Shown here: positions 1 through 10,688 of the stretch, piece after piece
Layout: each line of letters starts with the position of its first letter
Position numbering within the stretch: the stretch's first letter is position 1
Assembly (NCBI GenBank): GCA_964036045.1
Contig: OZ038392.1
Location: 33,741,330-33,805,329, forward strand
DNA: 64,000 bases
DNA from: Eutreptiella sp. 'Long Island Sound 2002'
Lineage: Eukaryota > Euglenozoa > Euglenophyceae > Eutreptiales > Eutreptiaceae
Direction of reading: 5' to 3'
Made by a program: the position numbers and the translations under genes
The notes under the pieces: generated by a model
What the model was told of the DNA's origin: nothing
What the model saw: the letters and a program-made list of their open reading frames with translations, nothing else
Databases searched by the model: none

Positions 1-313
1 GTTGCAGAGGGTGGTAAAAGCGCAGGGTTGTCAATGGTTGGCAAACGCCCACATCAACCATCGAGAATCCTCATCCTTAACACACTTTTCACATGTCAAG
101 GACCCTTTGCTACTGTTCTATACTCTCCACAAAATTTACAATCATCAATAGCCCTTCTAGTATACAAGCAGCTGCAGAGGGCTGGCGGTAGTTTCGGAGG
201 GTTGTGAAAGGCTGTGGCATAGTGGCCGTAATGATCTTCGGGAGCCCACTTTACGGTGGGGGGGGGGGGGATTTTGGGTGGGGAAAATTTTGGCAGACCC
301 AAATTTTGGGGTA

Positions 314-775
314 CAGTCCAAGCAAAAATTACCAAAGGTCAAAATTAGCAAAAGGTGCCCATTTATTGGTTAATTTTTTTTGGTAATATTTTGGTACCGT
401 AGCAAAGGGGACATCATCCTTCCCTGCCACGATGCTACACAAAGCAACGGGAAACCCATGTGAGTCGCACCATACATGGTTTTTACTAAACGGCGGGGCA
501 AATGGTTGTGGTGCGATCCAACCAACAGCCATCACACACATATTCGGAGCAAGAGAGACACTTTCGTGCAGTCAAAGAACCACAACATGCCCATCCATGA
601 CAAAAGCAGACCGCACAAGAAACAGGGGCCTGCAGGGGAACAAATGATAAAGATCTTGGGGCCAAGGAATCGGGGGGAAACCACAATTACCAAAACAACC
701 TTAATTTTTTTGTTAATTTCTTTGGGTAATATTTTTTTGGGTAATATTTGCCTTTGGTAATTTTTTCTCGGACTG
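314..775. mobile_element. Tc1/mariner-type MITE with TA duplication
   Basis: The two ends form an inverted repeat of about 26 bp. The left end begins CAGTCC and continues through AAAAATTACCAAAGG; the right end reads as its reverse complement with two mismatches. Both ends are flanked by TA (312-313 and 776-777), the target-site duplication of the Tc1/mariner superfamily, and CAGT-type termini fit that group. The 462-bp interior has no transposase frame, so this is a non-autonomous element. Sub-terminal DNA on both sides contains several copies of a TTGGTAAT-like motif (or its complement), which could be transposase binding repeats. The superfamily assignment is inference from termini and TA; the inverted repeat itself is seen directly. 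Confidence 0.75.
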
Positions 776-780
776 TACAG

Positions 781-1182
781 TTAAAAACATGAATCATTGA
801 TATATGGCAGCTCAAAACCCTCAGCCCCCAACCGATTTTTGCAGCGTGCTTGTATGACTGCCAACAGAACTGTTTCTCCCTCCATTGGCCCACCTTCTTG
901 ACAGATTGCTGAAAAGTACTGCACAAGCGCAGCATTTTCATCCTCCTGCAAAGTACCTGGACGCCCGAGGGGGTTGATTTGGCCCTGCTCAACAAATGTT
1001 TTTGCCCACTCCTCCAAAGTACTCCAAGGAGCACACTCATCTCCTGAAAGCAATTTGCATGATTTCAAACCGGCACGTACAAATCGCAAACCTCCTCTTT
1101 CTCCAGCTGAGAATAATCGTGCCAAGGTTTCGCCTTGTATGAACCACGTTTTTGCCTGTGCCTTTGCCTTTGGGGGGAACAG
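781..1182 (-). pseudogene. Transposase-like helix-turn-helix fragment (pogo/CENP-B type)
   Basis: A minus-strand open frame of about 130 codons contains GRPGTLQEDENAALVQYF followed by a helix-rich stretch. This resembles the HTH domain at the N terminus of pogo/CENP-B-like transposases (family pattern G-R-P-x-x-L-x-x-x-E-E-x-x-L). The frame stops 6 bp from the Tc1/mariner-type MITE, and no DDE catalytic domain follows. No convincing start codon is present; the frame is open upstream to about position 1182 and may begin at a splice acceptor. I read it as a broken transposase copy or a domesticated DNA-binding exon. The family match is by eye only. Confidence 0.4.
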
Positions 1183-2090
1183 ATTTCAAATGGTCAGCAA
1201 AAACAGCAACATTTTATGTGGGTTTGCTAACACCTGTCACAAACCAACGCATTTACCTGCAATACAACAACACACTGTGCACACACCATAATCCTGCTAA
1301 TGCATTCTGACATGCAATACACATGCACCAGTACCTCCCTACAGAAGAAGCCACCGACCCAAGGAGCAAAAAATGGCCCAGATGGCAAAAAAAAAAAAAA
1401 TCAGGTAGAAAAGTTCGGCAAGAATCTGAAAAACGAAGTTTTCCCAAAGAATTTCCCCCTGCTAAACTCCCACCCAGTATGTCCAGCATCACGGAGATGC
1501 CATGCAGGTTTTGTGTGGGCATCCCTGCTGGCACTGCTGATGATGAGGTAGCATTTGCCAAGGAGACAGGGGCCCATCCCCACGACAGGGTTTCACCCAA
1601 GGAGCCTCAAAGGAGGGCGCAGTTATTGCAAGAATGCCGTGGGATAGGACAATTCGGAGGTGCAATTTTCAAAACTTAGCAACTTCTCAATGGGAAATGG
1701 GCCAAGGACCCCTACGCTGCTTGAGGCAGGGGGATCTTTAACAGCAAAATCAAACGGCCGCCAATTTTTGTGGTCTCTGGACTGGCTGCCAAGCCATGGC
1801 GGTTGGCAGTTAATCCGACGGTAAACAAGGTACGGGGGGGGGGGGTCCTGAAAGCAAAAGAAGAAAGAGTCCATTGAAGTGCAAGCGATTCAGCTTTTTC
1901 ATTTTAAAAACCGCACAGGGGCATATTGAAAGTTGCTGTGATGCAGTCCAGCAAGTTTGGAAAGATAGAGCTACAGCACTGCGCTACTGTTGCAATGCAC
2001 CATCACGTGTTGTCAAGGGCTGTGAAGGGGTGGAGGGGCGAAGAGGGGTGTTGAGGGGTGCAGAGGGGCGGGAGGGGCGGTCATTTGTAC
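1183..2090. other. Non-coding stretch
   Basis: I see no supported gene here. It holds an A tract (13-14 nt near 1387), a G tract near 1834, and short frames without recognisable content. The last part, near 2013-2090, is probably intron of the coiled-coil gene that follows on the minus strand. Confidence 0.5.
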
Positions 2091-3782
2091 CTCCGCCTTC
2101 CGCTGATTCTCCAGCCGCATCCCCTCCTGCCGCATCTCCAGCAATTCGTTGTTGAGCTGCTTCTGCCGCTCCGACGCCTGCTGCATTTCGCTGCGCTTCT
2201 TCAGCACCCGCTCCTTTTTCTGTTCCTCGAGGGCCCCACCGGTCGCCAGGACTCTGTGCATTCGCTCACGCACGTTCTGCTGCTTCACCTGCTTCAGCCC
2301 GTCCCGGTAGGTCCGCTGATTGGTCACGTTCTGCTCCCGCTTCTGCATCAGCTCGCGGTCCTTCTCCTGAATGTGCTGCACGCGCTCGGCGCGCAGGGTC
2401 TCCGCCCTTTGGCAGGCCTCCATCTGCTTCTCCAGGCGCTTCTGGCCCAGTTCCCGCATGACCTGCTGCTGCGTCTCCTTCTGCTTGATCGCGGCCCCAT
2501 GGCTCTGGTCGTAGGAGGCGAGCTTGGCAGTCACCTTCGCCAGATGCTCGGCCTCCAGTTTCTCACGGCGCAGACTGATCTCGGCGGCCTTTGTGGCGGA
2601 GCGGTCCGCGACCTGCGACCAGAGGGAGGGTCGGAGGAGGGGGGGGGCACGGCCGGATGGGGAAACGCTCGCCATAGTGGGCGTGCACCTCCGGGGCCAT
2701 ACCACAAGGATAGGGACGGGTCAACACGGGATAGAGGGGCGGGGGGGGGGGGGGGCTGCCAGGGGACAATTTCGATGGAGATAATTTCGGAGGGGGAAAA
2801 TTTCGCCACCTCCAGGAATCCTGAAGCTTACTGTTGTTTCCTGGTAGGCTCCGGATGGTTCGCGATGTTCCTGGTGGGCTCTGAATGGTTCCTGTTATTT
2901 CCTTGTGGGCGTTGGGTGGTTCCTGTTATTTCCTGGTGGGCTTTGGGTGGTTCCTGTTGTTTCCTGGTGGACTGCGGATGGTTGCTTTCATTTCCTGAGG
3001 GGGCTCTGGATGGATCACCGGCACGAAGATTGCACAACAGATAAATAACGAACAATTTTCTGTCACACCGCAGGGGACAAGGGGGGGGATTTCGCCGTTC
3101 AGAAACGTGGCGAAATTTTCCCCCGGCGAAAATTTCGCGGCGTGTGACCAACAACTTCACTGCCTGCTCCTGTGGGCACTCCCCTGTGTAGCGATATATC
3201 AATCGACTGTCCGGGGAATAGCCACTGGGAGATGCAATTTCGAGCTGTGTCTTTTGGTGCAGTGCCTCAGCAACCCCTGTATGCGCATGGACATGTGGGC
3301 CCATGTTGGGGCCATCAGGTGTCGAGCCAGACCAGGGATGCATTTGAAGGGAAGGGGCCTCCAAAAAGGGTCCACAGGGAAAGGGATCCCCAACACAGGA
3401 CCGGACACTGCATGCCCCAGGCCATGGGACGGACCTTCTGCCTCAGCTCCTCCTGCCTCGCGCTGCACACGGCCGTCGCGTGCGCATGTTTCAGCTCCAG
3501 CAGAGTGGTCTTCTTGACGTTCTCCTTCTCCAGCTGCTTCCGCAGGTTTTCCCGCAGCACGGCCTCCTCCTCCTCGTGCCTGTGCCGGTCCACGAGGGCC
3601 TGCTGCAGGCGCACCTGCTGCTGCATTTTGTCTTGGTACCGCAGAAAGTTCTCGGTATTGATGTCGTCGTAGTGCCGGTTCAGGCGGTCAATTTCGTTCT
3701 TTTTGCGCTGCTCCCGCTCCTGCTCCAGACGCATGAGGTACTGATTGTGAGTCTGCGCAAATTCGATCCTCTGAGTCATCAC
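2091..3782 (-). CDS. Long coiled-coil protein, two internal exons (possibly ciliary type)
   Basis: Exon one is 3435-3782 (116 codons) and exon two 2091-2612 (174 codons); both joints are phase 0. Acceptors are GGCGCAG and TGGTCGCAG, donors CAGAAG/GTCC and GCGGAG/GTACAA. The joined 290 residues are almost entirely charged coiled coil, rich in Glu, Gln, Arg and Lys, with repeated patterns such as MTQRIEFAQTHNQYLMRLEQ and ERMHRVLATGGALEEQKKER. This composition resembles axonemal or microtubule inner proteins of the TPH/CFAP type, but no family-specific motif was recognised. Neither the true start nor the stop lies in these exons, so the gene extends both ways. The intron between them (2613-3434) carries a small inverted-repeat element and a tandem repeat. 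Coding status is well supported; function is inference. Confidence 0.7.
2770..3145. mobile_element. MITE-like element in the coiled-coil gene intron
   Basis: GGGGGAAAATTTCGCCAC near 2793 reappears as its exact reverse complement near 3107-3124, bounding about 300 bp. The right end also has a local perfect inverted repeat, CGAAATTTT with AAAATTTCG. Between the ends lies a tandem repeat. No open frame or clear target duplication was found, so a folded, non-autonomous element is the simplest reading. Confidence 0.5.
2828..2998. repeat. Degenerate tandem repeat, about 33-36 bp units
   Basis: About five imperfect copies of a unit resembling TGGTTCCTGTTATTTCCTGG followed by TGGGCT. It lies inside the intron of the coiled-coil gene and inside the MITE-like element. 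Confidence 0.6.
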
Positions 3783-5149
3783 CTGCGCCGATGCCGTGCA
3801 ATGCGGCAAGAAACACCGCAGAGTGGTACGGAGGCATGGGGGCATAGTGTGCCAGGGGTAGAGTGGTCCAGGGCCACAGTGGTCCAGGAGCATTCGAGAG
3901 CAGAGCGTTCCGGGGCATAGTCCAGGGGCACAGCCTTCCAGGGCCTGCGCTATTTATTTGCACATGGCTGCCAGTCGATGGTGGTCAGTCCAGAACGGCA
4001 AAAAGAATTTTTTTGGAGTCCGTCATAAAGGCCTGGTATTGGCGGAGGGTATGTTGGGGCGAAAAGCCCATTTCTGAGTACCCTCCGGCAACACGCTATA
4101 CAACTGAGGGGGTGGAACCGTTGGTGTCAAACCGCGCGGGTCAAGCCCCAGATCTTGGGATATGCAGGAGGGTGCGGCGCCTTTACTCCCCAATTCCTGG
4201 GTTCGCACATAGGACCAGGGGTGCAGAAGACATGTGCTCTGGCCTTTGGATCGACCGTGCCTTCGGGTATTGACGGCAGCGGGGGGGGGGGGGGGGGTGC
4301 ACAGTCAGCAACGGCAAGTGGAGGGTGTTGTACGGCAGTAGGAGGCTGACCAGCAGCGGTCAGAGGGTCCCCGACCGGCGGTCAAAATGCAGCCGACAGA
4401 AGTGGGAGGGTGAGGGATGGCAGTGGGAGATGCACCGACAGGCGGGGGAGGGCAACTGACGGCGGGGGGAGGGGCACCTACCGCAGAAGGTGGCCAACGG
4501 CGGTTGGAGGGTGTTTCGGGGCAGGAGCCCCATGTCCCAGGACCACTCGCTGACACCCAAGCGCCCGAATTCGCGCGTTTTCAGCCGCGGATACCACGCC
4601 TTGGACTGGTAGCTACTATCTCGGTCGCCTTGCGGCCGGTGTTCGGGACTTGTGGCGCGGGCGGGGGGCCTCAATTGGTCAGGTGTGGACCCGCCACTTA
4701 GCTCCAGCCGCGCCTGCCTCACGACCTTCATCGCCTTCTCAGTTCCATGATTGTCCGTGTCACGCAGACAGTGCTTTGCAGTTCGTCCCTTCCCTCGTCC
4801 CTGGATGGGGTAAGAGTCGGGCTGCTTCTACAGGGTTCTGGGCATTGTCGCCTTCGGACTGAGTTTGGGGCGTAGCGTTTGATGTGTCCCACTTTGGCTC
4901 CCTCCGTCGCACTGGCATGCTCGCTTGCGCTGGCCCCTCTCGGCCACACACCTGTGTTTCCGGGTCACCTGGTCGTGGGGGGTGGGGCGGTCAGAGGTCA
5001 CCCTTGTGGGCCGCTGCCACCGGCCCTGGGCTATTTAGGTCCTTAGGATTTAAAAACCCCAGTGGGTACTGGCTTTTCGGAGGTCAACATACAGCCATAC
5101 AGGGGAGGGGTGTGGGCAGCGCCTGGGCGCCTGCATGTGCAGTCTGTGT
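3783..5149. other. Non-coding, GC-rich, no recognised gene
   Basis: Probably upstream intron or flank of the coiled-coil gene. A minus frame at 4360-4760 has coding-like composition but no recognisable motif and no clear splice borders. A G tract of 15 lies at about 4281-4295. Nothing else could be supported. Confidence 0.4.
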
Positions 5150-5660
5150 GTGTGCTGGTGCATACAGGGTGGCCTGGCGGAAAAATGGCCAGCCCAACGA
5201 TGAACGGGCCGCCTCCTCCGTCGCCTCCACGGTGGGCATCGAACCTACGCCCGCGTGACGAGGCCCCCGTGCACTTCCAGTATGCTATGCTGACGATGTG
5301 GTGGGGAACCCCACCCATACCACCAGGTGTCTATATCCGGCTGTCTCTGGGGGGGACTCGGTTCTCCCCCCCCCGCCAAGGAGGCCCGCTACACCAACAT
5401 CAACGCGGTGATCGGGCGGCCTGCGCCGTCGCCTCCACGAGCCGCGGTGACGCAGCGCACTGCGGGGCTGGGCCCCCGTGCACTTTCAGGTATGCTCCTC
5501 CCTACAGTAAATAATCCTCCTAGATGGAACCCATGTATTTATTACCACAACACCAGAACTACCCGTTGCGAGCCGCCACAAGCCACGCTCCGGGCATCGA
5601 ACCTCCGCCATCCGGCGTCAGGGCCACTGATGATACCGTTGTGCTATATCGAAGATATCA
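5150..5660 (-). repeat. SINE-like repeats with tRNA-type A and B boxes
   Basis: On the minus strand the exact B-box string GGTTCGATGCC occurs at 5593-5603 and 5235-5245. In both cases an A-box-like string sits upstream: TAGCACAACGG at 5636-5646 (full match to TRGCNNARYGG) and TAGCATACTGG at 5277-5287 (one mismatch). The A-to-B spacings are 32 and 31 nt, as in tRNA genes. Neither copy folds into a good tRNA: the acceptor and anticodon stems do not pair. A third, shorter copy around 5380-5500 shares AAGTGCACGGGGGCC but lacks the B box. This suggests tRNA-derived SINE copies. Confidence 0.45.
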
Positions 5661-5722
5661 GAAAACAGCCACTCAATAAAACAGGGCATGTCCACTCATC
5701 ACCGGGGTGGTGGCGCTGTGCA

Positions 5723-6361
5723 TTAGGGGGTGTTGGGCGTGCCAAACAAAGGGCGGCTGGGGTCCGGTGTGCCACACCGTGAGCCCTCCGTGCTGCACGT
5801 GATCGTGGAGGCCGTTGCTGGTGATCTGGGTGCCAGCCAGGTCTCATCACAGCTGCCTGGGGAGGGGGGGGGGGCTGACGAGGGGAAGAGTTCCTGCCTG
5901 TCGTCACGCATTGGTGTTTGCCGTGGTGAGCGGGAGACCGCCCGCGACCTCCATCCAGAGGCCGGGTCAGTGCAGCCTGGTGAGTGGCGTGGTCTCTTGG
6001 AGGCTGGGGTGCAGTCCTCGACTTCCAGCAGTGGGGTTACACCCTGTCTGCGGGGGGTCGGGGGGGGGGGTGTGCCACGAGGAGGCGGGCTGGTCGCCCG
6101 CTCCTCCGGAGAAAACATGGGTGGTTCATCCAGGTCGGACTCTTCTTCCTGTTCCTGTGCCTGCCCTTCCTGCTGTGGGCGCCGGGCTGAGGTGACATAC
6201 CCTCGGAGGAGGGGGGATTTGCGGCGGCCCATGTCAGCCAGTGTGTCCGCATGTGTGTTTCCTACTATGCCAACGTGTGAGGGGACATGCAGCCAGCGTA
6301 CCGTTGCCCCAGCCTGGTCAATTTCCCTAAGGAGTTGCTCCCACAGGTCCACGTGGCCCAC
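5723..6361 (-). pseudogene. RNase H domain remnant of a retroelement-like ORF
   Basis: The start of this open frame (6215-6361) encodes the C-terminal half of a type-1 RNase H fold, with WLHVPSHVGIVGNTHADTLA. This carries the conserved His, the G-N pair and the A-D catalytic Asp of the family. The N-terminal half, with the first three acidic active-site residues, is not visible upstream, where a G/C-rich stretch begins. After the domain the frame runs on as a low-complexity Pro, Arg and Ser-rich tail to a stop at 5723. No ATG opens the frame. The most likely source is a degraded LINE-type or stand-alone RNase H gene. The domain is confidently recognised; intactness is doubtful. Confidence 0.6.
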
Positions 6362-6897
6362 CGGCCCCCGCGAGCCAGGCGCGGGCGGGGGGAGGGGGAG
6401 TCTGAAGAAGGGGGGGGGGTTGGCTGGGACCCCCCTCCTCCTAGGGTCCCCCTGTGGTCCCCGCCAAAGGCGGGCTAAAAAATTTTAAGCCCAAATCCTC
6501 TTGGTGCTGAAGGTGCCAAAGCAAAATTTTGGCTGTCAGCCTCAAACATTGGAAGGGGAGGAGGGGGGAGGGGAGGGGGTCCAAGGGGCGGTACCCAACC
6601 TCCTCCTACGGTGTACGGCCGTTCTAATACATCACTGCCCGCCCCCTCCGTGGGGAACGGGGAGCTGGCCCCGCCAATGATCGTCCCGGGACACCTGCTT
6701 CTTTTTTTTCCTTTCAGTGACCATAGTCCGACAGCTGCGAAGGTGTTCTCAGCCGGGGCATGTTACATTTTGGCACAAGGCCAGAGTCGTATTGTATCTT
6801 TACAGGCCCACCCCTCACAGAGAGAGGGGAGACTGTCTTCTCCTGACTGCACTACAGAGTACGCTGCCCAGGCACGCCTTCGATCACATAGGGACAC

Positions 6898-7543
6898 CTG
6901 CTTTGTGTGCTCCAATGTCTTCCCCGGCGCTTGGGGGCTGCGTGGGGTACGTGCATTCGACAGGAGCGCATTGTACCCAAAATAGTTCTTGTGCTTCACA
7001 ACCGCGTGCCGCGCCTGCAGCACCGACTTGATGTTCTTGTTGCGGTTCGCCACCCAGACGTCCCACCGCTTTTTCTGGACGTGAGGGGTCACCCCGGGCC
7101 CACCAAAATCTGCCAACGTCTTCTGCCCAAAGTCATCGGGGGTGAAGCCCTTCTTCGCCGCGACGTGCCAAAACAACTCATCGGTCTCGACCTCCCCGGA
7201 ATAGTCAAACCCGATGATGGTGGCGGGCAGGGGGTTCTTTCTGAAACTTGGCATCAGCGAATTGAACACGTCATCGTGGGCAGAGTTGGGCACCGGATGG
7301 GCACCGGAGCTTGTGGCCTGCAGGTCCGTGGACATCTTTCGTGCGGATGGATCGGGTAGTGCAACACGGGACGACACCTACATTTTGCGGCCTGGGCAGT
7401 GCAAAACAAAGCCATGGGAAGATGGCACCCCAACCCCTTGCGCAGGCGCGGCCTGGGCCAGGGGGAAGCGAAGGTCAGACGGGCGTACACGGGGCCCACA
7501 GGCACGCAGTTCTTGGGGTTGAGACCCCACCCAGTGGCATTCG
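6898..7543 (-). CDS. Unrecognised protein, two probable exons
   Basis: The main exon is 6898-7335 (146 codons, phase 0 at both ends). It has an acceptor ending CACGAAAG and a donor AAGCAG/GTGTCC. It encodes a coding-like sequence with GFDYSGEVETDELFWHVAAK and KKRWDVWVANRNKNIKSVLQ. A second likely exon upstream (about 7435-7543) contains NATGWGLNPKNCVPVGPVYA, with acceptor TTGGTTGTCAG. A short exon may lie between them (about 7377-7390). Codon third positions are GC-rich, unlike the flanks. I do not recognise the family, and no signal peptide or membrane segment is evident. The start and the end of the gene were not located. Confidence 0.5.
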
Positions 7544-7942
7544 CTGACAACCAAATCACAACAACTGGAACTGGGTCTCAGGGCCGAACACAAGGCTGTA
7601 GTGAGCAGACACACCCCTTCGTTGGCATGATCCAGCCCCCCCTTCCCGCTGCAACCAGCTCACAGACAGTGCATCTGACATTCTTGACAACAAAAAAGTC
7701 GCCAGAAAAACAACGGTCAAACGGGGTCGCTGTGCCCAGACAAAGCCATGCTGGCGTTGAAGTGCAGCACGCCTGTCAGGATCCTGGAATCCCGCTGCTT
7801 CATCCAGGGCAGTAATACATTTGTGTCTAGGTCATATCCTCAACCCCGCAAGCAATGCAATTTCGGGTGAATTCTCAATAGGGGTATGCGGACCTGCTCA
7901 TCCTACCCCGCCCCCCCCTTGCGCAAGCACCAGCCAGGTAGG

Positions 7943-7987
7943 AAAGTGACGGTCAGACCGGGTCCTGGTGCTTAGACAAGGCGGTGC
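7943..7987. repeat. 45-bp repeat, copy 1
   Basis: This stretch, starting AAAGTGACGGTCAGACC and ending AGACAAGGCGGTGC, is identical over 45 bp to 8419-8463. A diverged relative lies near 7711-7750. It resembles the dispersed hairpin motif listed elsewhere in the window. Confidence 0.85.
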
Positions 7988-8418
7988 AACGGCGCGACGC
8001 ACGGTATCAAAAGAAGGCATGTCCCGAAAACCTGCCCATACCTCACCCTAACCACAATAGTCGCAACAGGGCGGTTTTGGTGGGGCTGTGGGGTATGGGG
8101 GCAACTCTGGGCGCTCCCAATTTTAGTTCCTCGGTTGTGGAATCTTTCCCACGAGTAGAACGACTGATGAAAGTGGCAGGTGCATGCTCACCGGTGGACC
8201 GGATGTACGTTACAGCCAAGCCAGGGGTAACGACATTAGTCATGGCTGAAAATCACACCAAAACAAAGAGCAGTGGGGGGCAGTAACAAGCACAATGTTG
8301 TTATGAGCAGGAGGACTCATCACAAGCATGAAACAGCCCCTCTTTCCCTCTACAATCGGCACACAATCACGCTTTGCCTACTTTCTGACCGTAAAAGCCT
8401 TGGTCAGAAAATTCGGTA

Positions 8419-8463
8419 AAAGTGACGGTCAGACCGGGTCCTGGTGCTTAGACAAGGCGGTGC
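8419..8463. repeat. 45-bp repeat, copy 2
   Basis: Exact second copy of 7943-7987, 476 bp away, followed at once by a G tract of 13. Confidence 0.85.
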
Positions 8464-9382
8464 TTGCGCACGGGGGGGGGGGGGGTACTTGACCAACTAT
8501 TTGGGCAGTTAGAAACGCTTCCCGCCATCCCTTTGCTTCTGCAGAATGCATCCACGCAATCATTTCTGAATTAAGAAGAGGTTCCATGTTCACAACCGAT
8601 TGTCATTGTCAGAAGGAGAATGGACTGAGCTCTTTTTGTTGGGTAAGTATCACCATTCAGCAACAAATGAACTCGCTTTGCCTCTGCCCCCAGCAAAGGC
8701 CACTCACTGTGACCACAAAAGCACCTGCCCTGTGGCACACACGCCACTCCACCGTGCTTTGTTTCATTCACAGAGTTCGGCCTGGTCTGCTTCATTCAAT
8801 CCACAGACTGTCAACCCGCAAAAAATAAGCATCAACCTTCTGCTCTTCCGACCAACTATTTGCTATTTGCTTGAGGCGTTCTTTTTTTTTCCTGCCCATG
8901 CCCTGAGACGGTCATGTCTATATGTGTGGTAGTAGAACAGTGACAGGCATGTGTGGCAAGTGCACTTTTGTCTCTTCCCACTTGTTTACAGTAAATACAA
9001 TGGCAACAGCAAGCACTCATGCATTTCTTTTGGTCCCGACCAAGATCAGCTGGCATAACCTATAACCTGCTCACTACATGGTACTTGAGACAACCTCTCG
9101 GAATCAAGGTTCAGAGCTGTGCAGTTCTACTATGATCCCACAAATGACTGTGTTAGCTGGTCTGACACGCAGTGAGGATTAGCTGAGTCTGAGACCAGGT
9201 TATGCAGTGGGATACTGCCATTCTTGTAGGCTTCCCGTGTGCATGAGGCACAAAAGACTGTAGACTGAAAAAGACAACAGAGTGTAAGGCATGGTTAAGT
9301 GAACTTGACCTGGTACATCTTTGAGGTACTGTACCCCCCCCCCCTTGCAAGAGCAACACTAAAGTTCCAAAATTTGACGGAA

Positions 9383-9420
9383 GCAATACCTAGCGTTGCT
9401 CTGACAAGGGCGTTGTCTGC
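9383..9420. repeat. Dispersed hairpin motif
   Basis: Contains CCTAGCGTTGCTCTGACAAG, flanked by imperfect arms GCAATACC and GGGCGTTG. Same motif class as 10650, 14411, 17711, 17931 and 28546. Confidence 0.5.
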
Positions 9421-10649
9421 ATGTCCCATGAGAAGACGCAAGCAGTGACCATTGCGTCATGAATGTACTAGTCATTAGGTGATTCCCCAATCTCTACCTC
9501 CAAAGGACATGAGAGGGTGAAAGTGGGTGGCAAAACAGCCACCAATATCCCAAAAAATACCATCCTCAGGGAGAGTATCTGCGCCGCGCCGTGCACTACT
9601 TTTACGACAGGTTTAACCGGAATGAGTTGGCTTTTACCCCCTCCCAAAATGCCCCCTAAGGCGAGCACCTTGGGTACAAGACCTGTGTAAACATCTCTCC
9701 TTCCCAAAAATTGCACAAGCAAAAGGGCAACTCAATGAAGTTAATCTGCTGCACATGAGCAATGCATCCCCACGTGTGTGGGTGCCAAAAGACAAAGGGA
9801 ATAATAATATAGCTAGAAACCTACTTTGCCTGCGCCAGCAATTCATCCCCACATGTGTGGGTTTGGAAACAGTCTGTGCAATAGTGGAGATGACAAAAAT
9901 TGCACCGAGACACATGCCTCCAAACGGTGTCCCCAACATAGGGAGGAATCCAAAATGGCTACACAACCCCTAAACGAGGGGTTCCCGAAGCGGAAACTAC
10001 AGCTGCTTGATTGGGCCAAACTGCTTATTATCCACGCCGCGTCCCATGCTTCTCCTCAGCCTAATCACAGAAAAAAATTGATCTTCATGGGCGCTCACGT
10101 TCCCCCTCCCCCCGCCTGATCCTCTTCACCACGGCGGGTGACGCCTCCCCCGGTTGCCCCCGTGGGACAAGGCGCTTGCAGATCCCGCTGAACCCCCTTT
10201 CACCCGTGCCGTTGCGCGGAGGCGGGGGTGGCATGCTGCCGCCACTGTGTTGTGGGGCGGGGGTTGTCGTCTCCCGCCCGACCTCCTCTGCCCCTGCATG
10301 GGGTTCCTCGCTCCCCTTCCCTCTCTTGGCCCTCTTGGACACAGCGGGTGACGCCTCCCCTAGCTGCCCCCGCGGGACAGGCTGTTTATCTCCTCCCGCG
10401 GTTCCCCGCGGGGCCGCTCCAACTGCATTGGCCGGGGAGCGGTTGTTGCTTCTTGCACCGGCTGCCCCTTCGTTCTCACCGCGGTGGCGCTGCAGCCACC
10501 CATGCATGCCACATGCCGCCACTGCTGCCAATTTCCTCATACCAGGCCGTGATGCGTGCTGCCTGTGTCCACTGGGTGCCCCCTCTAAAAGTGGCAGAAA
10601 CATGTCACCCTATTTCGGTCGTGTGTACAGGGGTTAGCGCAGAGACATG

Positions 10650-10688
10650 ATGCAACAAACCGTTGCTCTAACAAGGGCTTTGCTCTCC
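10650..10688. repeat. Dispersed hairpin motif
   Basis: Core CCGTTGCTCTAACAAGGG with arms GCAACAAA and CTTTGC. Followed 6 bp later by a G tract. Confidence 0.5.

Noticed and set aside
2058-3044. A 328-codon plus-strand frame opposite the coiled-coil gene
   Set aside because: It is the complement of a Glu/Gln/Lys-rich coding strand, giving Leu/His-rich nonsense, and it runs across both splice borders.
5235-5287. A functional tRNA gene on the minus strand
   Set aside because: A and B boxes are spaced correctly and the T arm nearly pairs, but acceptor, D and anticodon stems do not.
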